From assembly GCF_013520865.1 (NCBI RefSeq), contig NZ_JACDXJ010000001.1:1240001-1304000 (forward strand): a stretch of DNA of 64,000 nt. The letters run 5' to 3'. The notes under the pieces were generated by a model. It worked only from the letters and a program-made list of their open reading frames with translations. It was not told the origin of the DNA and ran no database searches. How positions within the stretch are numbered: position 1 is the first letter of the stretch; each line of letters opens with the position of its first letter. Shown here piece by piece: positions 1 through 10,640 of the stretch. Origin of the DNA: Microvirga mediterraneensis (lineage in GTDB: Bacteria > Pseudomonadota > Alphaproteobacteria > Rhizobiales > Beijerinckiaceae). A program made the position numbers and the translations under genes.

Positions 1-376
1 TGATCCAGACGAAGCGAACGCCCGGATAGCGGCGCTTGAGATAAGCCAGGGTGTCCACCGTGTAGCGGGCCCCGATCTCTTCCTCGAATGCGGTCACGTC
101 GATGCGGGGATCGTCGGAAACCTGCCGAGCCTCCTCCACGCGCATGGCGGTCGTCGCCAGTTCGCCGGTATCTTTCAGGGGATTGCCCGGGGTGACGATC
201 CACCAGACCCGGTCGAGCCCGAGCCGCTTCAGGGCCATGCGGCTCACGTGGCGGTGGCCGGCATGGGCCGGGTTGAACGAACCCCCGTACAATCCGACCC
301 GCATGCCGGGGGCGATCCGCGGCAGACGGGGCAGGCCCGAGGGCCTTATACGGAAGCGGGACAGGCTCAGTTTCAC
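1..376 (-). CDS. nadD: nicotinate-nucleotide adenylyltransferase, partial (C-terminus beyond left edge)
   Basis: NadD adenylylates nicotinate mononucleotide in NAD biosynthesis. The visible N-terminal part carries the nucleotidyltransferase signature [14 protein letters not shown], including the HAGH form of the HxGH motif, followed by [24 protein letters not shown], typical of NadD. The frame runs off the left edge. I chose the GTG at 376 because it overlaps the proA stop as GTGA (translational coupling); an in-frame ATG at 304 directly before the signature is an alternative. It is the last visible gene of the minus-strand obgE-proB-proA-nadD run, an order common in alphaproteobacteria. Confidence 0.9.
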   Translation of the reverse strand, partial: MKLSLSRFRIRPSGLPRLPRIAPGMRVGLYGGSFNPAHAGHRHVSRMALKRLGLDRVWWIVTPGNPLKDTGELATTAMRVEEARQVSDDPRIDVTAFEEEIGARYTVDTLAYLKRRYPGVRFVWI

Positions 377-1659
377 GGACGGGTCTGGCCCGTGCCGCGA
401 ATGCGGTACTTGAACGACGTCAGCTGCTCCACACCGACCGGGCCGCGGGCATGCATGCGGCCCGTGGCGATGCCGATCTCGGCGCCGAACCCGAACTCGC
501 CGCCATCGGCGAACTGGGTCGAAGCATTGTGGAGCACGATGGCCGAATCGACCTCGGCCAGGAAGCGCTCGGCGGCTTCCTCGTCGTCCGTGACGATGGA
601 ATCCGTGTGATGGGAGCCGTAGGTCTCGATATGCGCGAGCGCGGCATCGAGATCCTCCACGACCCGGGCCGAGATGATGGCGTCGAGATATTCGGTGCGC
701 CAATCCTCCTCGCTGGCCGGAGCGGCACGCGAATCGGCCGCCTGGACGGACTCGTCGCCGCGCACGGCGCAGCCTGCGTCGAGCAGCATGGACACGAGGG
801 GCTCGAGATGCGTGCCCGCGCAGGCCCGGTCCACCAGCAGGGTTTCGGCGGAGCCGCAGACGCCCGTGCGGCGCATCTTGGCGTTCAGCACGATCGTCTT
901 GGCCATGTCCAGATCGGCGGCGCCATGCACGTAAACGTGGTTGAGCCCTTCGAGATGGGCGAAGACCGGCACCCGCGCTTCTTCCTGGACCCGTGCCACG
1001 AGGCTCTTGCCGCCGCGGGGCACGATCACGTCGAGATTGCCGTCAAGGCCCGAGAGCATGGCGCCCACGGCGGCCCGGTCCCGGGTCGGCACGAGACGGA
1101 TCGCATCGGCGGGCAGGCCCGCCACTTCCAGCCCTTCGCCCATGGCCTCCGCAATGGCGGAGGAGGTGCGGAAGCTCTCCGAACCGGCCCGCAAGATCGC
1201 GGCATTGCCGGCCTTGAGGCACAGCGCCCCCGCATCGGCCGTCACGTTGGGGCGGCTCTCGAAGATCACGCCGATCACCCCGAGCGGCGTCGCCACCCGC
1301 TCGATCTCCAGGCCGTTGGGCCGCTCGAACCGGGCGAGCACGCGACCCACCGGATCGGGCAGGTCCGCGATGCTCTCGACGGCCTGTGCGATCGCTTCGA
1401 GCCGCTCCGGGTCGAGGATGAGGCGATCGATGAAGGCGGAGGTCTGGCCCTTGGCCTTCGCATCCGCCAGATCCTCTGCATTAGCGGCCAGGATTGCGTC
1501 GGTGCGGGACCGGATGCGGGCCGCCATGGCCCGCAGGGCCGCGTTCTTGTCCTCGGTGCCGGCCAGCGCCACCCGCCGGGACGCCTTGCGGGCGCGGCGG
1601 CCGAGATCGCCCATGAGAACCTGGATGGCTCCGCCTTCGGTCATCGTGAGATCGTCCAT
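373..1659 (-). CDS. proA: glutamate-5-semialdehyde dehydrogenase (gamma-glutamyl phosphate reductase)
   Basis: ProA reduces gamma-glutamyl phosphate to glutamate-5-semialdehyde with NADPH, the second step of proline synthesis in the cytoplasm. The 428-residue product has the usual length. Family stretches are visible: [27 protein letters not shown], and the catalytic-cysteine region [14 protein letters not shown]. The C-terminal HTDSIVTDD and [22 protein letters not shown] segments are also diagnostic. It lies 34 bases after proB and overlaps the start of nadD by 4 bases, so the three genes are probably one transcript. Nothing looks damaged. Confidence 0.97.
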   Translation of the reverse strand: MDDLTMTEGGAIQVLMGDLGRRARKASRRVALAGTEDKNAALRAMAARIRSRTDAILAANAEDLADAKAKGQTSAFIDRLILDPERLEAIAQAVESIADLPDPVGRVLARFERPNGLEIERVATPLGVIGVIFESRPNVTADAGALCLKAGNAAILRAGSESFRTSSAIAEAMGEGLEVAGLPADAIRLVPTRDRAAVGAMLSGLDGNLDVIVPRGGKSLVARVQEEARVPVFAHLEGLNHVYVHGAADLDMAKTIVLNAKMRRTGVCGSAETLLVDRACAGTHLEPLVSMLLDAGCAVRGDESVQAADSRAAPASEEDWRTEYLDAIISARVVEDLDAALAHIETYGSHHTDSIVTDDEEAAERFLAEVDSAIVLHNASTQFADGGEFGFGAEIGIATGRMHARGPVGVEQLTSFKYRIRGTGQTRP

Positions 1660-1693
1660 GATCCGTCTGCTTCCTTACGCTCCCCCGCGCATG

Positions 1694-3867
<2,174 letters not shown>

Positions 3868-3875
3868 TTACGGGA

Positions 3876-3926
3876 CTGGAGCATTTTTCGCAAAAGCCGA
3901 TCGGCCCTGCGGTTAAAAAATGCTCC
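3876..3926. repeat. palindromic intergenic element (GGAGCATTTTT ... AAAAAATGCTCC)
   Basis: The arms GGAGCATTTTT (3878-3888) and AAAAAATGCTCC (3915-3926) are inverted and enclose about 26 bases that can themselves pair partly. It lies in the gap between the GNAT gene and obgE. It resembles the GAGCATTTTT-type small palindromic repeats scattered through rhizobial genomes. It could fold in the obgE leader RNA. The function is unknown. Confidence 0.55.
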
Positions 3927-3977
3927 CGTCCATAGGATGGCGCGGGAGCAGCGCAGACAAGCGGGAAGCGCTCCTCA

Positions 3978-4011
3978 GATGGCGGAAGCGCTTCCCTGTT
4001 TTTCAGCTCGC
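3978..4011 (+). terminator. hairpin downstream of the GNAT gene
   Basis: GGGAAGCGCT and its complement AGCGCTTCCC flank a loop of about 14 bases and are followed on the plus strand by TGTTTTT. The T-run orientation fits a plus-strand terminator, although all nearby genes are on the minus strand. The stem itself could still end the minus-strand GNAT transcript. Confidence 0.4.
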
Positions 4012-4653
4012 GAGAGACATCTCCCGGTCCACCTCGACCTCGACCGAGATGGGCTCGCGGACGAAGCCGGTGTGGCTCCAGCTCTTGAGGCTCTCCCAGG
4101 CCCGCCGGTCGAGGCGGAAATGGTCGGCCGGGTAAAGTCCGCCCCGGGCCGGCAGCTCGACGAGACCCGCGCCCTGATAGGCGAAGCCGCATTTCTCCAG
4201 AACCCGCCGGGAGGCCGGGTTGATGACCCGGGCCGATGCGGTGAGCTCGTCCCCCTCGCCATAGGCGAAGAAGGCGTCAATCAGCGCACGGGCTGCCTCG
4301 GTGGCGTAGCCCTTGCCCCAGTAGGGCGTGCCGAGCCAGTAGCCCAGCTCGGGCTTGCCCGTGTCCGGACCTGGACCGATGCCGACCATGCCGATGAGGC
4401 TGTTGGGCTTGCCCTTGGGCGTGATGGCGAGCTGCAGGCCCTGGCCGTCCGCATTGGACCGCCGGGACATGAAGATAAATCGCTCGGCATCGTCCGGGTG
4501 ATACGGATGCGGAATTCGCGCCGTCATCTCCGCGACCGATTTCTCACCGGCGAGGCGTACGATGGCTTGGGCGTCCGCGAGGCGAGCCCAGCGCAGCCAC
4601 AGGCCGCGGGTCTCGAGGCGGAAAACATCGTCACGGGTGAGGTCGGGAAACAT
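4003..4653 (-). CDS. GNAT family N-acetyltransferase (RimJ/RimL type)
   Basis: This is an acetyl-CoA-dependent acetyltransferase of the Acetyltransf_3 (RimJ/RimL-like) group; the substrate cannot be told from sequence. Seen are the start LETRGLWLRWARLADAQAI, the core strands LIGMVGIGPGPDTGKPELGYWL, the acetyl-CoA loop PYWGKGYATEAARALI, and the C-terminal INPASRRVLEKCGFAYQGAG. I chose the ATG at 4653 (216 aa), seven bases after GGAG; a longer frame to 4716 would run through the terminator hairpin. It sits between obgE and rpmA, as in many alphaproteobacteria. Confidence 0.9.
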   Translation of the reverse strand: MFPDLTRDDVFRLETRGLWLRWARLADAQAIVRLAGEKSVAEMTARIPHPYHPDDAERFIFMSRRSNADGQGLQLAITPKGKPNSLIGMVGIGPGPDTGKPELGYWLGTPYWGKGYATEAARALIDAFFAYGEGDELTASARVINPASRRVLEKCGFAYQGAGLVELPARGGLYPADHFRLDRRAWESLKSWSHTGFVREPISVEVEVDREMSLAS

Positions 4654-4701
4654 CGTCTTGCTCCGATCCGTTGGGCCCTCCCTGGGCCCGAGAAATGACG
4701 A

Positions 4702-4728
4702 AGGGGAGGTGGACATCCCACCTCCCCT
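4702..4728 (-). terminator. intrinsic terminator after rplU-rpmA
   Basis: A perfect 11-bp stem (AGGGGAGGTGG / CCACCTCCCCT) with a 5-base loop lies 105 bases beyond the rpmA stop. On the minus strand it is followed by TCGTCATTTC, a weak U-rich tract. It separates the ribosomal-protein operon from the GNAT-obgE genes. Confidence 0.65.
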
Positions 4729-4832
4729 GTCGATTTCGGATCGGAGCTTGGCCTTTTAGGGCCTGTCTGGAGCTCTGAACCCGCCGGGTCGGTGTGATGC
4801 CGGCAGGAGCTCCTTCGTTTCGCTCTTGCCGT

Positions 4833-5099
4833 TTACTCTGCGGCCTCTTGGGCCGGTACAACCGATACGAAAGCTCGGCCTTGACGCGTAAGGAATCGGA
4901 CTCGGCCATTGGCCGTGGCAAAGAGGGTGTGGTCTTTGCCCATGCCGACATTGGCGCCGGCATGCCATTTCGTGCCACGCTGACGAATAATGATGTTGCC
5001 GGCGACAACCTGCTGATCGCCGAACTTCTTGACGCCCAGACGACGGCCTGCGGAGTCGCGGCCGTTGCGAGACGAACCGCCTGCTTTTTTGTGAGCCAT
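4833..5099 (-). CDS. rpmA: 50S ribosomal protein L27 (bL27)
   Basis: bL27 lies close to the peptidyl-transferase centre of the large subunit. The 88-residue product begins [16 protein letters not shown] and contains [23 protein letters not shown] and [10 protein letters not shown], all conserved in L27. The length is typical. It follows rplU by 34 bases on the same strand, the standard rplU-rpmA arrangement. Confidence 0.98.
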   Translation of the reverse strand: MAHKKAGGSSRNGRDSAGRRLGVKKFGDQQVVAGNIIIRQRGTKWHAGANVGMGKDHTLFATANGRVRFLTRQGRAFVSVVPAQEAAE

Positions 5100-5133
5100 G
5101 GGTTACTCCCGTGTTCCTGTGTGATGCCTGCGC

Positions 5134-5526
5134 TTATTCAGCGGTGGCCGGCGCAGCTTCGTCAGCCGCAGCCTTGGTGGTCTTCTTGGCCGCAGCCTTC
5201 TTGGGCTTCGCGCCGCCGGCGAGGATCTCGGTGATCCGCACCACGGTGTAATCCTGGCGATGCCCGCGCTTGCGGCGCGAATTCTGGCGACGGCGCTTCT
5301 TGAAGGAGATGACCTTCTCGCCGCGGGTATGTTCCACCACCTCGCCCGCCACGGTCACGCCCTCGACGAGGGGGGCGCCCACCTGGGTCGAGCCGTCGTT
5401 CGTGACCATGAGAACCTGGTCGAAGGTGACGGCGGTGCCAGGCTCGCCTGCGAGCGTGGCGACGGTGATGACGTCGTTGGCGGCAACGCGATACTGCTTG
5501 CCGCCGGTCTTGATCACTGCGAACAT
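5134..5526 (-). CDS. rplU: 50S ribosomal protein L21 (bL21)
   Basis: bL21 binds 23S rRNA in the large subunit. The N-terminus [14 protein letters not shown] and the motif [21 protein letters not shown] are diagnostic. The C-terminal extension rich in Lys and Ala (from about residue 103) is common in alphaproteobacterial L21. I chose the ATG at 5526 (130 aa), since homologues begin at MFAVIKTGG; an upstream frame adds eight unconserved residues. It is first in the operon, preceded by a sigma-70 promoter about 145-170 bases upstream. Confidence 0.98.
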   Translation of the reverse strand: MFAVIKTGGKQYRVAANDVITVATLAGEPGTAVTFDQVLMVTNDGSTQVGAPLVEGVTVAGEVVEHTRGEKVISFKKRRRQNSRRKRGHRQDYTVVRITEILAGGAKPKKAAAKKTTKAAADEAAPATAE

Positions 5527-5669
5527 CTTGATCCTCGTGTTCAAACCCAATTCTCAGCGGGGAGAGCCCCGTTGGATTGGCTTTTTGGCAGTTTCCGGCT
5601 TCGGTTCACGGCAGCCTGCGCTGCCGCATGGATATGAGCAGGCACTCGTGCCCGTTCATAGAGGACGCC

Positions 5670-5698
5670 TACCTACGGGCCGTCCTTGCATTTGTCAA
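5670..5698 (-). promoter_or_regulatory. sigma-70 promoter of rplU-rpmA
   Basis: On the minus strand a perfect TTGACA (5698-5693) is followed after exactly 17 bases by TAGGTA (5675-5670). The leader to the rplU ATG would be about 135 nt and contains the small hairpin GGCAG-CCTGCG-CTGCC, so leader-level control of L21/L27 is possible. Confidence 0.7.
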
Positions 5699-5788
5699 TC
5701 AAAAACCTTGCTTTTGGTGCTTGAAGACCCGCCAAGCCCGTGATATCCACCCGGCCTCAACCAGCGGGCCCGACGGCCTTCGCACCCC

Positions 5789-5878
5789 GGAGAGGTGGCA
5801 GAGTGGTTGAATGCACCGCACTCGAAATGCGGCATACGGGCAACCGTATCGGGAGTTCGAATCTCCCCCTCTCCGCCA
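5789..5878 (+). tRNA. tRNA-Ser (anticodon CGA)
   Basis: The 90-nt gene has acceptor arms GGAGAGG / CCTCTCC, discriminator G and an encoded CCA (5876-5878). The anticodon stem-loop is CCGCA-CTCGAAA-TGCGG, with anticodon CGA reading UCG. It has a long variable arm (CATACGGGCAACCGTATC) and the T-loop GTTCGAATC, all as in class II tRNA-Ser. Its 3' end is the integration site of the island, and the integrase follows directly. Confidence 0.97.
5859..5878 (+). repeat. attL core: 3' end of tRNA-Ser
   Basis: The 20-base sequence gaatctccccctctccgcca at the end of the tRNA gene is repeated exactly at 62865-62884 in the same orientation. The bases on either side differ between the copies. This is the classic signature of site-specific integration into a tRNA 3' end that keeps the tRNA intact. 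Confidence 0.92.
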
Positions 5879-5943
5879 ACATCCCCTAGAAAGCCTTTGT
5901 TTACGCCAAGTTGAAGCCCGGCTTGGGTTTGCGGCTGCCATCC

Positions 5944-5967
5944 TGGTACAAAAGGGTGGTACAAAGG
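5944..5967 (+). repeat. paired GGTACAAA motifs near attL (candidate arm-type sites)
   Basis: Two copies of GGTACAAA lie 13 bases apart, 66 bases inside the attL core. The same pair with nearly the same spacing occurs at 62783-62805, 60 bases inside attR. They could be arm-type binding sites of the integrase or its excisionase; this is inference from their symmetrical placement. Confidence 0.5.
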
Positions 5968-5969
5968 TC

Positions 5970-7577
5970 ATGCGCGTGGCAAGCCCCTGGAAGCATCCCG
6001 ACACTGGCATCTACTACTTCCGCCGCGGCGTTCCCGAAGCGCTGCGTCCGCTCGTCGGCAAGCGCGAGGAGAAGGTCAGCCTGGAGACCCGCGACTGGCG
6101 CGAGGCCGGTCCGCGGCACGCCGTGGTGGCCGCCGAAGTCTCAGCCCGGTGGGAGCGCCTCAGACAGGCGGCGGCGCCAAAGCCGCTCGTCAGGCTCACC
6201 CACAAGGAGGTCGTAGCCCTTGCAGGCGAGGTCTACCGCCGCCGGGTCGCGGCGCACGAGGCAGATCCCGGCGGCCCCGACCGCTGGCGGGACGAGTTGC
6301 TCATGGATGGCCTCTCTCATTCGCCCAAGGCACGGCCCGTCGATCGCTTTCTGGCCCGGCAGTTGCACCGTCCAGCGGTCGAGACCATCCTGGCCGAGCG
6401 CGGGATTGAGGTCGATGCAGCCGGTATGGCGACCCTCATCCGCTTGGCAGCCGAGGCTGTGGAGCAGGCGGACGAGCGCCTCCTGCGGGCAGCACAGGGC
6501 GACTATTCCCCTGACCCTCGCGAGGCGCGCTTCCCGCCTTTAGGCGCTCCTCAGGCCAGTCTGGTCTCATCCTGTGTGCCGTTCGAGTCGGCCTGGGAGG
6601 CTTACCTCGCCGAGAGAAAACCTGCTGCGGGGACAGCGAAGAGCTACCGCGGCGCGATGCGCAACCTGCTAGCCTTTGTTGGCACCGACGATATCGCTCG
6701 AGTGACCGAAGCCGACGTGCGACGCTGGAAGGCTCACCTGATCGAGCGCGGCCTCGATCCCAAGACGATCAAGGAGTCGAAGCTCGCCGCCGTCAAATCC
6801 TTCTACGGCTGGGCTGTGCATGAGAAGAAGGTCGAGGCGAACCCTGCGGCTGACGTCCGGATGAAGGTTCCCAAGAAGCCGAAGCTCCGCGAGCGCGAGT
6901 TCAACGAGCAGGAGCAGAAGCTGATTCTCTCAGCGACCTTTGCCCAGCCTAGCCGACTGATCTCGCCCGAGCACGCAGCCGCCCGCCGCTGGGTGCCGTG
7001 GCTGTGCGCCTATGGTGGAGCGCGCGTCAACGAGATGACCCAGCTCAGGGGTCAGGACATCTATGAGGAGGACGGCGTCTGGGTGATGCGGATCACGCCG
7101 GAGGCCGGCACCGTGAAGACGGGGGTCGCCCGCATCGTGCCGCTCCACCCGCACCTCATCGAGCAGGGCTTTCTCACGTTCGTCCGATCCCGGGGCAAGG
7201 GGCCGCTGTTCTACTCCCCGGCGCGCCAGCGGGGCGGCTCGGCCGAGAACCCAACCTATGTGCGCATGGGCCAGAAGCTGGCCGAGTGGGTGCGAGGGCT
7301 CGGCGTGGACGATCCCAACGTTGATCCGAACCATGGCTGGCGACACCTGTTCAAGACGCGCGGCCGGGCAGCCGGCATTGCGTCGGACAAGCTCGATGCG
7401 CTGCAGGGGCATGCCGCCGGCAGCGTGGGCGCCAAGTACGGCTCCTATCCCGCGAAGGTGCTGATGCAGGAGATCGCCAAGCTGCCCCGCTTCGACGTGA
7501 CGCCCACCCAATCCACTGATCGGCGCCGCAGCGGAGTGAGGGGCGTCGTGCAGGCTGCATCGCAAGAGACAGCATGA
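5970..7577 (+). CDS. tyrosine recombinase/integrase of the island (DUF6538-type N-terminus)
   Basis: This is the site-specific recombinase that most likely inserted the 57-kb island into tRNA-Ser. The 535-residue protein has an N-terminal region WKHPDTGIYYFRRGVP (DUF6538-like), a SAM-like core-binding domain (about residues 200-305) and a C-terminal catalytic domain. The catalytic set is visible: Arg352 (GGARVNEM), His455 and Arg458 (HGWRH), and Tyr490 (AKYGSYP). The ATG at 5970 is 91 bases past the tRNA; the longer upstream frame would read through the tRNA. It appears intact, so the island may still be excisable. Confidence 0.93.
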   Translation: MRVASPWKHPDTGIYYFRRGVPEALRPLVGKREEKVSLETRDWREAGPRHAVVAAEVSARWERLRQAAAPKPLVRLTHKEVVALAGEVYRRRVAAHEADPGGPDRWRDELLMDGLSHSPKARPVDRFLARQLHRPAVETILAERGIEVDAAGMATLIRLAAEAVEQADERLLRAAQGDYSPDPREARFPPLGAPQASLVSSCVPFESAWEAYLAERKPAAGTAKSYRGAMRNLLAFVGTDDIARVTEADVRRWKAHLIERGLDPKTIKESKLAAVKSFYGWAVHEKKVEANPAADVRMKVPKKPKLREREFNEQEQKLILSATFAQPSRLISPEHAAARRWVPWLCAYGGARVNEMTQLRGQDIYEEDGVWVMRITPEAGTVKTGVARIVPLHPHLIEQGFLTFVRSRGKGPLFYSPARQRGGSAENPTYVRMGQKLAEWVRGLGVDDPNVDPNHGWRHLFKTRGRAAGIASDKLDALQGHAAGSVGAKYGSYPAKVLMQEIAKLPRFDVTPTQSTDRRRSGVRGVVQAASQETA

Positions 7578-7605
7578 ACGTTGGCGTGACTTAACTCTTT
7601 GTTAA

Positions 7606-7663
7606 CCTTGTCCGACAGTTCCCACCATCCTTCGTGGCGGTAGGGCTAGCTTGACGGACAAGG
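7606..7663. other. large inverted repeat after the integrase gene
   Basis: CCTTGTCCG (7606-7614) and CGGACAAGG (7655-7663) are perfect inverted arms around 40 bases that hold a second small hairpin (CCAC / GTGG, 7622-7637). It lies 28 bases after the integrase stop and 135 bases before the next start. It could be a terminator, a leader structure or a protein-binding site. No T-run follows. Confidence 0.45.
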
Positions 7664-7798
7664 GCACCCTATCCTTACAGCATCCGGGGCACCCGCCTCG
7701 GTGGTGATCGGATGCCGCAAGCGGCTGCCAGCAGGGAATTGCAGTCCCCGCCAGCAGCCTGGCCATCCCGGTCCCCTGCTCGTGACAGGAGAATCAAG

Positions 7799-8167
7799 AT
7801 GGTTACCTCCATCTCTAGCGGAGTCGTGCTCGCACGCAACTCCCAACCCATCCCCGCATCGCTCGTAATCGGCGACACCGTCGCCCCCGTCCTGCCCGAG
7901 CTCCGCCCGGCAGGTGACCTCGACATCGCGCCCCAGCCCGGCTTCGCGCTCGCCGCGGACCCGCAGGTCTCCCCCGCCGTTGCCGCCTTTGTGCTGGCCA
8001 TCCTCGCCGAGGTCGAGCACGCCTCGCTCGATGAGCTGTGCGCCTGCCTGCCCTGGCACCCGCAGCCCGCCGCCGTCATCCTGGCGCTCGTGCGCGCCGG
8101 CCACTTGCGGCTCGACCTGACGCGGCCCCTCTCGGGCACAACCCAGGTCTGGCACGCGGCAGCGTAA
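7799..8167 (+). CDS. hypothetical protein, first gene after the integrase
   Basis: I do not recognise this 122-residue protein. The ATG at 7799 follows an AGGAGAATCAAG ribosome site. The C-terminal half (AVAAFVLAILAEVEHASLDELCACLPWHPQPAAVILALVRAGHLRLDLTRPLSG) reads like a small winged-helix fold with a closing beta hairpin, so DNA binding is possible. There is no signal peptide. It is followed by the GIY-YIG-like gene and the AAA+ gene on the same strand, and the three may form one integrase-linked unit. Codon use is GC-rich like its neighbours. Confidence 0.65.
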   Translation: MVTSISSGVVLARNSQPIPASLVIGDTVAPVLPELRPAGDLDIAPQPGFALAADPQVSPAVAAFVLAILAEVEHASLDELCACLPWHPQPAAVILALVRAGHLRLDLTRPLSGTTQVWHAAA

Positions 8168-8285
8168 AACCCTCTCCCCTCCTTGCGCCTGAACTGCCGG
8201 CGGGCTGCGCCCGTCGGTCACCCTCCGCCTTTGTCCTTGTCCTGCCCGCCGTGCGCTGTGCGCCGGCGTACCCTGGAGCTTGCCC

Positions 8286-8816
8286 ATGCGCCTCAACCGC
8301 TTCGAGGTCACCTTCCCCGTGCCCAACGCCTGCATCGCCGTCTTCACCAGCAAGGTCTGCCGCGTCGAGGTCATCCGCGCCCGCTGGTCCGACCTGCCCC
8401 TGCTCCTGCGCCACCCCTTGCTCAAGCAGGCCGCGACCTACCTGTTGGGCGGCATCGACCCGCTCACGGGCGAGTTCCGCCTCTACAATGGCGAAGGCGG
8501 CAAGCTCCCGTGCCGCCTGCCCGACCACCGCCGCAACCCTGAGCGCGCCTTTGTCGAGACCATCTACATCCTCACCAGCGACGCCTTCGACAAAACGGAT
8601 GTCGTCTACCTGCAGGAGCGCCTCAGCACTCTGATCCGCCAGGCCGGCACCGCCCGCCTCGTCCAGGGCTGCGGGCCAACCTCGCAGCCGATCAGTGCCG
8701 CCAAGGCAGAAGAACTCGACATGGTGCTCCACTTCGGCCTGCAGTTGCTCGAGCACGCCGGCTGCCGCGGCCTGGAGGCGCTGCCCTGCGTCCTGCCGCG
8801 CCTGCGGGTCGCCTGA
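8286..8816 (+). CDS. GIY-YIG nuclease-like protein
   Basis: The 176-residue protein resembles the nuclease part of GIY-YIG proteins of the DUF4357-associated type. A YLLGG segment is followed by RLYNGEGGKLPCRLPDHRR, matching the second (YIG-like) strand and the Arg/His helix. Next comes ETIYILTSDAFDKTDVVYLQERL, the conserved 'TS..-LTKAHVKYLE-RL' stretch of that group, and then PISAAKAEELDMVLHF. It lacks the C-terminal DUF4357 domain seen in some relatives. A cut of DNA or a regulatory role are both possible. The start is the ATG at 8286; an ATG two codons upstream is equally possible. It is the second of three same-strand genes after the integrase. Confidence 0.6.
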   Translation: MRLNRFEVTFPVPNACIAVFTSKVCRVEVIRARWSDLPLLLRHPLLKQAATYLLGGIDPLTGEFRLYNGEGGKLPCRLPDHRRNPERAFVETIYILTSDAFDKTDVVYLQERLSTLIRQAGTARLVQGCGPTSQPISAAKAEELDMVLHFGLQLLEHAGCRGLEALPCVLPRLRVA

Positions 8817-8893
8817 CGCCTGCCAGGGCAGCGGGAGCCCGGCTCCCCTCTGCCTGCCCTGCCCTCCAATCTTGCACGCAGTGAGATCACGCC

Positions 8894-10456
8894 GTGGCTA
8901 AACACCCCTATGCTAAAGTGACAGGCGCCGCACGCCCGCCAAGCCGTCTGGAGGCGCTGCGCCGGCCGCCCACGCACGACGAGGAGATTGCGCTTGAAGA
9001 CCTTGCGGGCGCGGTGACGCCGTGCGGCAAGGCCCCGGCAACCCTGCCGCGCCTGCTCGAGCTCGTGCTCACCCCAGATCTCGAGCCGTATGTGATGAAG
9101 CCGGAGATCGCCAGGATGATCTCGCAGGGTGTGCCGGCACTCGCCGAGGCGGCCCAGGAGTGGGCCGGTGGCGGCGGTGACGGCGAGAGCCTGTCGCAGC
9201 TACTCTCCGAGCGGGCGGTGGAGCGGGATGCACCGGGACTGGCACGCCTATCGGACGAGGTGGCATTCCTGACGCTGGCCACGACGCGTGAGCGCGGCGC
9301 CTCCGCTTTCTCCCGCACCATGGTGAGCCGGATCGGCGAGGCCTGTGAGCGGCTCGACCCGCTCTCAGTCGATCCGCTCATGCTGGAGCGACTGCGCCGG
9401 GTGGTGCTGTGCTGGCAGGCCTGGGCCGGCGGCGCGGGCGGGCTGCATGCCGCGTTCGTGGATGCGCACCGCATCGTATGCGATCTGGCGGCGGGGCTTG
9501 AGCCCGAGCCGCAGGCGCAGAGCGAGAACCCGGACGAGGCGCCCTCGCCCGTGCCGGAGACCAGGGAGGAGCCTGCCGTCACTCCAGCTGATCCCAGGCT
9601 ATCGCGCATCGTGCTGCCGGCGCTGCCGCTGGCCGGCTCGCGCGAGGCAAGGCAGGCGCTCGATGCTTTCGAGGCGATCGAGGCGCTACCCCTGCCGCTG
9701 GCGCCGGTGCCGGATCTCGCCGCCGTCAGAGCCCGCCTGCTGCGGCAGCTGCCGCACTGGGAGAGCATCATCGATGCCGTTCTGCGCCAGGTGGGCACGC
9801 GACCCTATGCCCAGCTGCGGCTGCTGCTCGTCGGCCCGCCCGGAGTGGCCAAGACCTATGGCGCGAGTGTTCTAATGGATACGCTGGGCATCCCGCATCG
9901 GGTGGTCGACTGCGGCTCGCTCTCGGATGCAATGGTCATGGGCTCGTCCAGAAAATGGTCGAACGGGGCGCCGGGCAGCCTTTGGGATCTCGTCCTGGCG
10001 CATCGGGTGGCCAACCCGGGGCTGGTGTTCGATGAGATCGAGAAGGCGGGCGGCTCGAACCGGAACGGTGACATCAGGAGGTCCCTGCTGGGCCTGCTCG
10101 AGCCTCAACGGGCAGCAGCCCTGCTCGATCCCTACCTGGAGGTGCCGGTCGACCTCTCCGGGGTGAGCGTGATCCTGACGGCGAACTCTCTCCATGGCTT
10201 GTCGCGCCCGCTGCTCGACCGGTTGCAGGTGGTCGCGGTGCAAACGCCCGGACCGGAGCACCTGGAGCCTCTGGCCTCGTCGCTGCTGCGCACGGTCTAC
10301 CGGGAGTGCACGGGCGATGAGCGTTGGGCTGACCCGCTCACAGGAGGTGAGATCGACCTGCTGCGCCGCTACTGGCGTGCCGGCTCGATCCGCAGCCTGC
10401 GCTGCCTCGTCGAGCAGGTGATCAGCACGCGCGAGACGTTCATGACCCGGCACTGA
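8894..10456 (+). CDS. Lon-like AAA+ ATPase without protease domain
   Basis: This 520-residue protein has an uncharacterised N-terminal half (about 1-270) and a C-terminal AAA+ module. Walker A is GPPGVAKT (residues 314-321) and Walker B is LVFDEIEK. The stretches LLEPQRAAALLDPYLEVPVDLSGV and ILTANSLHGLSRPLLDRLQV match the Lon ATPase domain, including sensor 1 (TANS) and the arginine after LLD. No Ser-Lys protease domain follows, so it may act as a remodeller. It follows the GIY-YIG-like gene by 77 bases on the same strand. An ATPase and a nuclease-like protein beside an integrase suggest mobility or defence, but this is inference. Confidence 0.75.
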   Translation: MAKHPYAKVTGAARPPSRLEALRRPPTHDEEIALEDLAGAVTPCGKAPATLPRLLELVLTPDLEPYVMKPEIARMISQGVPALAEAAQEWAGGGGDGESLSQLLSERAVERDAPGLARLSDEVAFLTLATTRERGASAFSRTMVSRIGEACERLDPLSVDPLMLERLRRVVLCWQAWAGGAGGLHAAFVDAHRIVCDLAAGLEPEPQAQSENPDEAPSPVPETREEPAVTPADPRLSRIVLPALPLAGSREARQALDAFEAIEALPLPLAPVPDLAAVRARLLRQLPHWESIIDAVLRQVGTRPYAQLRLLLVGPPGVAKTYGASVLMDTLGIPHRVVDCGSLSDAMVMGSSRKWSNGAPGSLWDLVLAHRVANPGLVFDEIEKAGGSNRNGDIRRSLLGLLEPQRAAALLDPYLEVPVDLSGVSVILTANSLHGLSRPLLDRLQVVAVQTPGPEHLEPLASSLLRTVYRECTGDERWADPLTGGEIDLLRRYWRAGSIRSLRCLVEQVISTRETFMTRH

Positions 10457-10486
10457 TGCGATCTCGGATCGCCAGACCAACACGCT

Positions 10487-10513
10487 CCACGGCAGCCATC
10501 ACGGCTGCTGTGG
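10487..10513 (+). terminator. possible hairpin terminator after the AAA+ gene
   Basis: CCACGGCAGCC and GGCTGCTGTGG pair over 10 of 11 positions around a 5-base loop, 30 bases after the AAA+ stop. Only TTC follows, so the U-tract is weak. Confidence 0.4.
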
Positions 10514-10640
10514 TTCAAGGAGCGCCTTGAGCTTGATCTGAGCATCAGTACTCATGGCGAACGACGAACCTCGGATCTGTTGTCAATGCCGTTTGAATCG
10601 TCCCCAGAAGCGCCGAAGTAAATTTCCCCACTTGTGCCGG

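Noticed and set aside
7646..8425. Minus-strand frame opposite the first two cargo genes
   Set aside because: It has low-complexity Gly/Arg-rich composition typical of antisense GC-rich DNA, while the plus-strand frames have good ribosome sites and family similarity.
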